Source of the DNA: Pisaster brevispinus
Taxonomy: Eukaryota > Echinodermata > Asteroidea > Forcipulatida > Asteriidae
NCBI GenBank assembly: GCA_023634235.1
Contig: JAMKCF010000016.1
Coordinates: 682,001-746,000, forward strand
Length of the DNA stretch: 64,000 bases
Direction: 5' to 3'
Below, one piece after another: positions 27,501 through 36,500 of the stretch (its first letter is position 1; every line of letters begins with the position of its first letter). The notes below the pieces were generated by a model that made no database searches, was not told where the DNA came from, and saw only the letters and a program-made list of their open reading frames with translations. Both the position numbers and the translations under genes were made by a program.

Positions 27501-30500
27501 ATGAAAAGAAGATGATAAAAAAAAATGACCATCCAGTCAGCCTATTGCATGTTTAAAAACACTGTACATGTAGTTCTACCATGGAGGAAGATTTTTTATT
27601 CTCCAAGAGCAAAGCTGAAATCTACATTCTTGAAGGCACAGTTAGCGTTTTTGTTGACATGTTTGAAATTCTCGAGAGACTAAATAAAGCAGTCAGTCAG
27701 GCTAGTCTCAATACATTTTATGCAAACTAGACTGCCTCTGTTTATTAGTCAGTCTCATGTGGTGTAAACAGTGTCACTAGCTCATATGATATCTGTGAGA
27801 AACTCGCTTGAAAGTCCAATGCACAGACTGCAGTCATGCTTTGATTTTGTTTTAAATTGTCCGTTGGCAAAAATTCTACGATTGGCATGTTTACTGTTTT
27901 TGAATCAAGACATGGTACGCAGTATGCACATAGCATTTGTGCACATTTGTACATGTATGTGGCTCAGTAAATGTAGGTATTGCTAACTGATTGTCTCTTT
28001 TTGTAAAATTTAAAGAGGTATTAAAATGTAGGCTAAGTAAATAGTCACCCGTGTTTGAAGTAACCGATGGAACCACTCCTTGCTTTTGTCACTTCTCAGA
28101 CTACTTTTCTTATAAAAAAAACCCTGGAAAGCTTGGTGTTTCCAGTTCCATTTAACTGGAAACACAAAGAAAAGCAGTATGAGAAAGTGACAAATGCGAG
28201 GAATGGTTTTTGTCGAATTGTCCTCTTTTTTGCAACAAACAAATAGCGCTTCTGGGTTTTTGTCACCCATAGGTAATGGAGAGAACGTGTTCACATGAAG
28301 CCAATAGTGCATGACATTCCCTTTGAAATGTCACAGCTTTTTGACTGTTGGGAAAGTCTGTCAACAAGAAATCCATGAATGGACAAAACGTCATGATGCA
28401 GCAGTCCGTTAAACTCTAATTGACAAGAATTTGTCGGGATGCATTACGGACTGTGTGAACTTTATGCATGAGTAACATTTAACAATGATCATTGTAGACT
28501 CGAGTTCCCACGGGTGGTTAGAAATACAAACTTAGCGTAAAAGTTCTCAAGTGGCGCGCAGTGGGTAAAAAATACAAACCGAACAATCTGACCAATAAGC
28601 TTCTTTGTACTTTGAAAAGGTTTTAAATGCTGTACAAACAAGACCACTGGAAATTATGAGGATAATAATAATATATTCAGTTTTTAAATCTAGTTTTTAT
28701 TAAACAATTAACAAAACCAAATGCATTTTATCAGACCATGTGTTCAAAAAACAATTTGTTTGTACAGGAGGTTGATTCTGTATCGGATCATCTACATTTG
28801 TCAAAAATAAAAAGAACAATTCATTCTTTTGACAAGATGACGCATCGTGGTGTCATGGCAACATGCAAGCTTTTATTTGTGCCAATATTTGTTTTTCAGC
28901 TTGGCATATATTGAGTCATATTTTTCAGCTTAAATTTCCCACTATTATCATCGTACTGGAAGAAAAAATGACATCATACAAAAATGTCAGTCACATTATT
29001 ATTTTTTTTTCAATGTAGAAGTATTCCCCAAAACTGACAACTTTGATTTGTATTGATTAGCGAGAATGTTTAAATTTACTGAAATAATTGAGATCACTCT
29101 TTCCTCTGACTCTTTCACCTCTTCTATCACTTTGCAACCGGGAAGGTAAACAGAACACCAACGTGATTGACAGAAGAAGAGTTTTAAAGAAACTAGAAGA
29201 CGAAAGAGTACGGCAGTTGTGATTTATGTTTCACTTCAAAAAGTAGTAATGCCTTCACGTTTTGAGTCGTGGAAGACACTCAGCTAAGGTTAAAACGTGA
29301 GGCCGTTATCATTTTTAAAATTCTACCATCAGGTCATTTTGGTTGGACGGCAGTTTGCAACAGCTATGTCTTTTCAAATTTTGTCAATCTCTTAAAACGT
29401 GTTTAAAAGCTATCAGATTGAATGCAGTCTTTTGTAGGCCTGGAATGTCATCTTTGAGAGGGCAAGGCTATGTTCATCTTGTTTTAAGGGCACTTAGACT
29501 GAAAAATCTGAAATTCTAAGGAAAACTAACTTTTGAAGCAGCACCAAGCCAAGACCAGGCCTGGCAATTAAACTAGGCCTACATCCCTTGCGTACCATAC
29601 TTTCTCTATGGTTATGTCCACTTCCATTAACTGCATCTTTCAGGGCATGGCTTGCCAAACCTATTTGTTGTTTTTACTGAGTGTGCTGGCTGAGTGACAT
29701 AAGGTCACTGTAGAGGTCAAACTCCTCAATACAGTTAACTACTAAAATTCTTGCACCTGCCAGTAAATTATTAACTGCTCAAAAGGGAGGAAATTAGCCA
29801 GAGAGCAAAGATGATAAAAACCTTTTATGGTTTGAATAATGTGTGGAAGTGTTTGAGTTAGCGAATAAATCTCAACACCTCCTCTAAGATGAAACAGCTG
29901 TCACTCTGAGATTTAAAAATAAACATCGGCAGAAATCTGTTTATATTAAAAATCATCGTATTTTTAGTCAGCAGAGCTTCATTGAAGGCCAAATAAAAAT
30001 ACATGATTTGTGTACGCTTGTACTATTTATCGAGTGATAAACCACAAGAGGAACTGACTGGGTAAATTTTTAAATAATTTGGGGTTGAACAAAGAAAATT
30101 GACTACAGCAGGACTTGAACCTGGGACCTCCTGATTAACAAGCCATCGCTCTACCACTCAATAAAGGCCTACTATTTTGCTTATTGTAATGTTGGTGGTC
30201 TCCCTTTTTTGTCAATATCTTTGTCGGGGGGGGGGGGGGGTGCCACTTAAGTTTATTAAAAATACTTATATTAAATCAACAAGTCTCCTCATGTACAGTA
30301 GTGTTACATGTATTTGGTGTGGATTTTATTCTTTTCATATTAAAAAAATGCAAAATGAACACAATTAAGTCCAAATTTTAAGGGCAGCAATTTTTTAAAA
30401 TAGAAAATCACACACACTTCTGAGACACTCAAACCAGTTTTTTATGTACAAGATTTCGATAATTCTACAGAAAGAATGTTTCCACAAGGGAAACTTGAGA

Positions 30501-33500
30501 CAAGCATCAATAAATCAACAATGAGTAATCACTGATTTTTCAAGGTTGAAGCTTTCAAAAGGTGACAGTCTTTAAGGTTAAATGTGGCCTATTTTGGTAT
30601 AATAAACACGCTGATTAGGGCAGTGTTGACTGACTGGTTTCATGACTTCACTGGAAAGTGGGAGGCAGTCTGAAATATCTGTCAATATAAATCTTGAACC
30701 TTTCTTTTTGAATTAGATTCCATTGTTACCTATTAAATATTAATTTTTGGGGGGCCTGTCTGCATAAGGTTAGAATTTAATAAAAAATGAAAAATGGTTG
30801 AAACTAATAAAATTGTTGACTTCTCACTCAACCATCTGGACCTTTCCCAATACTGACCCTATACTCTTGTGGTCAACCTACGTGTAAACATGCAAATATT
30901 TGCGGTTTATTCCCACAGCCAGCATCTGGTCAGTTCCTACTGAAATGGCGTTAGTCTGAGGGTTGGTCATTAGGCATCGGTCAGTGCTGGAGTGTTTAGC
31001 AGTTATTCTTAAGGTCATTCACTCATTCAAATTTCCATTTTATTGAATAAAATTCCATACATTGTAATACAGAGTAATTTCTGCAATTATGACAATCATG
31101 ATTTAGTATTTAAGCTTTGCAGAGGATAACAAAATGAAAAAACCCCACTTGAAACCATTTAAAAAACAAAAACAGACATTTTAAAATAAAATAAAAAACA
31201 ATTACATGTATCTTATTGTAGGATGAAAATAATGTAGTTAAAAGTCTACTACATGTACATACACCCACATGTACATGTATGTATGCCCATTCTTGACTGC
31301 TTTACAATGACCACTGTAGGAAGCTTATTTGTTGAAAAACAAAAACCACACCCACAAAAAAATCCTCTTTGTCATCAGTAAGGAACAAAAGAGAATTCCT
31401 TGCAGCATGGGGTGGAGCCTGTTGCATTAGACAGGCTGTGAATTTGTCTGCTGTTACACACTGATCATATTCCACAAACCTGCCATCAATAAAATGCATG
31501 CAGGGGAGCCAGAGTGTTAAAAACACTCACTAATTATATTAGTTTGGGGTTGAACAAAGACAAAATTGACCAGAGTGGGATTTGTGACAATTCACAAGAC
31601 CTCTGGGTTTAATGTTCAGCTCAAAATATTTACTGGACCAGAATGAAAATGAAATGGCAAAAACAACAACTACACAATCGGCCCAATTTCATGGCTCTGC
31701 TTACTGCCGAATACTGCGCTTACGGTCACCATTCTCCGCTTATTTTGCAAGCGCCGAATCTCTGCGCTAGCTGTGTAAGCAAAAAATGCCTAGTAACGTG
31801 GAGTACGCACGCGCACAAGCAAAAATTCCCTGCTAACCCATGAAATACGCTTGACGTAAGTGCGGAATTCCCTGCTTCTGTAAGCGCCGATTCTTTGCTT
31901 ACGGTAAGCAGAGCCATGAAATTTTGCCAAGTTTAACAGACTGTACAATAGTAATCGCTAGGCATAATAGTTTTTATTTGAACAAGCACTAAGAGAAGAT
32001 TAATCTCATTTTGTCTAAATTTAGTTTTCTTCTCAACAGAATTTAGCATAATTTTTATTAAATAAATTACACAGTAAATTGAAAAACACAAGACCACTGG
32101 ACTTTCTCAGGCCTGTAGTACCAGTCCTGTAAAGCATGGTCAGTTGAATCTTGAAAGCAAACCGTACCTTTGCAGGCATGATGGCTAATGGGTGATTGTA
32201 CAATACACTGTATGGACTCATAATGTAATTGAAAATTGTGTGCTGACCAAAAAATGGACTAATTTACTAGAGCAGCAGCCGATTTCACGAAACGCTAGGA
32301 TTAATCCTACCTCGAGTTAGGACGAGTAACTAGTCCTAACTTAGGATTAATCTTAAGGTTTACATGTTACAGTGCAAGGCTGGGACTCGTCCTAAGTCCT
32401 AAGATTAATCCTTTAAGTTAGGAAGAGTTTGGTGAAATCGACGGCAGGACTTGAACCCGCCACCTCTGGATTAATGTGCCGGCGCTCCACCCAGTGAGCT
32501 GTTTATGCCCTAATGTGGCGGTCTACCTATTTTATTACAAAATAGAGAGACTGCCAGTATTAGGGTTAGATGGCTCAGTTGGTCGCAGGTTAAGTCCCCC
32601 TCTAGTCAATTTTTCTTTGTTCAACCCAAAACTATTCAAAATTTACCCAGTCAGTTTCCCTTGTGGCTTATTACTTGATAATTTAAAATGATCAAATAAC
32701 AATTTAGACACGCTGTCCAGTGTCCATGATCATTGGATGTTCATGCCTTCATGCAGTTGACTTCACAGACACTAAAATCGAATTCCCGTGGAGTAAGTTA
32801 GTGGCCCTATGTTTGTAGAGTTACTGATCGCTTATTGTCATGCTGATCAGGTGTCATTATGTAAACAACAATAGAACCTGTCCCTGAACTGAGCCAATCA
32901 ATAATGTCAAAAGGGCCAAGAAACGAACCTCTGCAACACACGTGTAATTAGAGACGCCCTGTCCTTATTGCTTCCATCAAAATTTAATGCAGTGTACACA
33001 AATCGTTCAGCTGACAAAAAGACATAAGGTTCAAAGAAAATTGAACAAAACAGACTGAACCGTTAGGCCTATAGCTACATTCTTAGAAATCGTTGCTCTC
33101 TCACGTCAGTGTACACGAACGTACACAATGTACCATGAATTTTTTTGCAACAAAACAAATAAATTATGTGATACAAAAACAAATCTGATAAGTTTCCTTT
33201 TAAGACAAAATAAATAAACAAATTTTGAATTTACTACAATCAGGGAACTTGCATACAAAAGGGTTTATCTAACTTTTTTAGTGACCAGTTTAGCTTGTCA
33301 TTTCACTAGTCCATTGGCTTTCAAACTAGTCAATATTTCAAAAGAAATAGGATCTTTGCTTTTCAACTCTGAACTAGCCAGCCGACCACTTGGAGTGTCT
33401 GGTTCCAATGTGTTTTACAAATGTAACTGGCATTTGGCCAGCGGACGGACGCTGTTAAGGACGAACACTGATACAATGTGTACACATTAAACAATACAGA

Positions 33501-36500
33501 GTACATTTATAATGCCTCCTATCAGCCTATACAGTTATCATTGTCAATTACAATAAAACTGTTTGTTTGTCTGCTTTTCATATTTACATTTCTTTTAAAT
33601 ATTATGTGCACATCGAGTTGATAAACAAACAGGATGGGAATATGAAAGGATTCATATAAATTATCAAATTTTGGGATCAGATTTGATAAAATATTTTCGT
33701 TAAATATTTTCAATTCTGCTGGTAATGTACAGAAACATGCAGTTAGACAGAAAAGATTTTAAATTATTGATAATTATTTTTAAGACAAAAAGAGGCAGGT
33801 TTTTGAGCGGTCAGTCCCGCTAGAGGAAACATTAAAAACAAAAACAATTTTTGTTGGCCCGATTGTGTTAAAAATATCAGGCATTAAAGGCCCTGTACAC
33901 TATTGGTAAGATCGAAAAACACAAATGTTCACAGATTCAAACATACATTAACTTACATGATTTAAAGTAAGTAATGGTAGAAAGGGTTCCTTAAAATATT
34001 TCTGTCTAAAATGCTATCGTTTCTGAAAAATGAGTAAAACAATAGTTTTTATCACGCGTGATAAAAACTTGATGTTTGAAAAAACAGAAAACACATAAGG
34101 TCACTTTTCACTATTTTCTCGTGACCTCGATGACCAATTGAGCTCAAACTTTAGGAGTGATTTTATTGTCAAATGGCAATGTTAAATATGCATATACATG
34201 TACATGGTTCCTTAACTGTAAATGTACTAATGGAGGGATATCACACAAAACATGAACACTGTCTGCGACTATTTTGTCAGCTCTACCAATCCTGTATAAC
34301 ACCTTTAAACATGATGGAACTTAAATTGGGTTCTTTTAAAACTTGAAATTTTGCAACCAACATTGGATTGATACAATAATAAAATACATTAAGGCCTTTA
34401 CATTGTTGTTTTTATGTTTCTCATATATAGGCCTAATTTTGTACTTAACCCTTGGCTGTGGTTGTAATAAATTTTATTCAAGTGTAAATAATTTACCTGT
34501 AAGAGTGTAAATAATTTACGAATCAATACATGTTTCAGATCATGTAAACACCAGATACTCACTTACTCAGCTAGGACTAAAAAAAAAAGGAGAAAATTCA
34601 TGACAATAGGAGATGATTGGTCCCTTTTCCGCCAAAATACCAAAGTGCCTGATAATGCATCATGAATGCTATGCTATGATGAGGAACTGTTGCCATGGTG
34701 ATATGTTGATCGAATGACACGCATGGCCGTCTGCACCTGCAACATGTGTCATGATACACAAAGGGCTATCCGCTGCTATAGATATAATACATGTAACACC
34801 ACATTAAACATCAACAGGTTCATGTACTAAAAACCTTTGTTCAAAATAATCCTGAGCCTACTTACTGTGTCTTGTTCCCCGACTCAAAGATTGGTTTGGA
34901 TGAAGTGAGATGTAATTCATTTTACCTGACTATTTTTATGCATGTATTGTGGACATGAAGGGCAACATCAGTAGGGTCTAACATGTTTGCATGCTGCCAT
35001 GAAGGCCGTTCTTATAGCCCAAGTCTGAAGCTGTACACTGTAAAATACACCAATACTCAATGGGGGACTTTAGGAATGCTACAGTAGGTGGCAGCAGACT
35101 TACCAGGTAAAATCATTGTTCGCTGTAATGTGCGCATGCTCAGAACTGCTTAAACAATGGAAAATTACCTGGTAAGTCTGCTGCCAACTAGCATTCCAAA
35201 GTTTCCCATTGGTAGAGTAGTAAAGGACAGAATCATTACTGTTTATTAAACAGTGTTTTTAAAAACAAGCCAATAGCTTCAAGAGCAAGAAGTAAAATAG
35301 TCTTTGAAGCCAACCCCCCCTAAAAAAAATTAAAAATAAAAATAAAATTATAATGTCAAAACAAGACTCTAATGTTCACCCAGCAGGTTTTCAATCAGGC
35401 GTGCCAACACTCCCCACCCCTTTGCCGTGAACGTTTGGTTGGTAAATTTTTTTCATCCTTTCTGGGTTTTTCCCTCGGACAGGCCCCTGGGGTGAACCTC
35501 ATCACCTCCACCCCCAACAAATACCAAAAGAACATTGGAATCCTTAAGAGTGATTTCTTTTAAAACAAACATCATTGTACAGACAAACCAAAGGTGTGTC
35601 CATGTGACAGCTCTTGTTACATGTACACAAACAAAAATGACATTTAAATGTTCAGACTTAATGTATTTAACTCCATAGCAACCACGCTCTAAATGACAGC
35701 TTCAGTTTTAAAAGAAATTTTAATGACTCTATGATGAGTGACATCAGCTTATTCAACTACATGATACATGATTATGTACAACTACAATCCTACTGTCAGC
35801 GCCACTTTACTCAACAATTCCTTCCAATGTGCTTTAGTGCAAATGCACTAATTTTGTTTACATTTTTTCTACAGTTTAAAATTCACATGAATTGCTGAAT
35901 CAGCCATCAGGAGTGCGATTTTTTCTTCATCAATATCAAGGATAAAAGATAGTTTCAGCTTCAGTTAGGCCCCTTGTGGTTCTAAATTACCTACTAGGTA
36001 CAAGCTTTCATACCAAAAGAAAACAATGCTCGCAAAACTAAATGAATCAAGTCTAATTTGCAATACTAAAAAGTCACACCCCTTAAGGTGTTCGTCCTGC
36101 CGCTTCCCAGGTTGTATCGTAAACTTGGGTGTGATCCTTGGTTATACGACAGTTACAGGTTGAATGGCTTCTGACTGGCACCCCCCTCCCCCGAACGTGA
36201 AGGATAATGACAAAATAAAGAGACCCCTACATACATGCAGGGCTAGATAGCTCAGTTGGTAGTGCACCAGCATGTGAATCCGAAAGTCACAGGTTCAAGT
36301 CCCGCAGTGGCGCTCTGGTACATGTAAATGTTTCTTTGTTCAACCAAAAATTGTTTGAAATATTAAAAAACGTACACCAAGGTAGTTAGTGAAATAACAT
36401 GGTTGCATGGCATGCAGCAGATGTACACTTGTACAGGAACCAATGTGTTAACAGCCTCATTCTTTGTAAACCAATCTCTACCATAGGCACTGTGTCCCTG

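Noticed and set aside
36240..36320. tRNA gene suggested by A- and B-box-like sequences
   Set aside because: Acceptor-stem pairing is absent, and the same block with a common 3' body recurs elsewhere, so it is a SINE-like retroposon.
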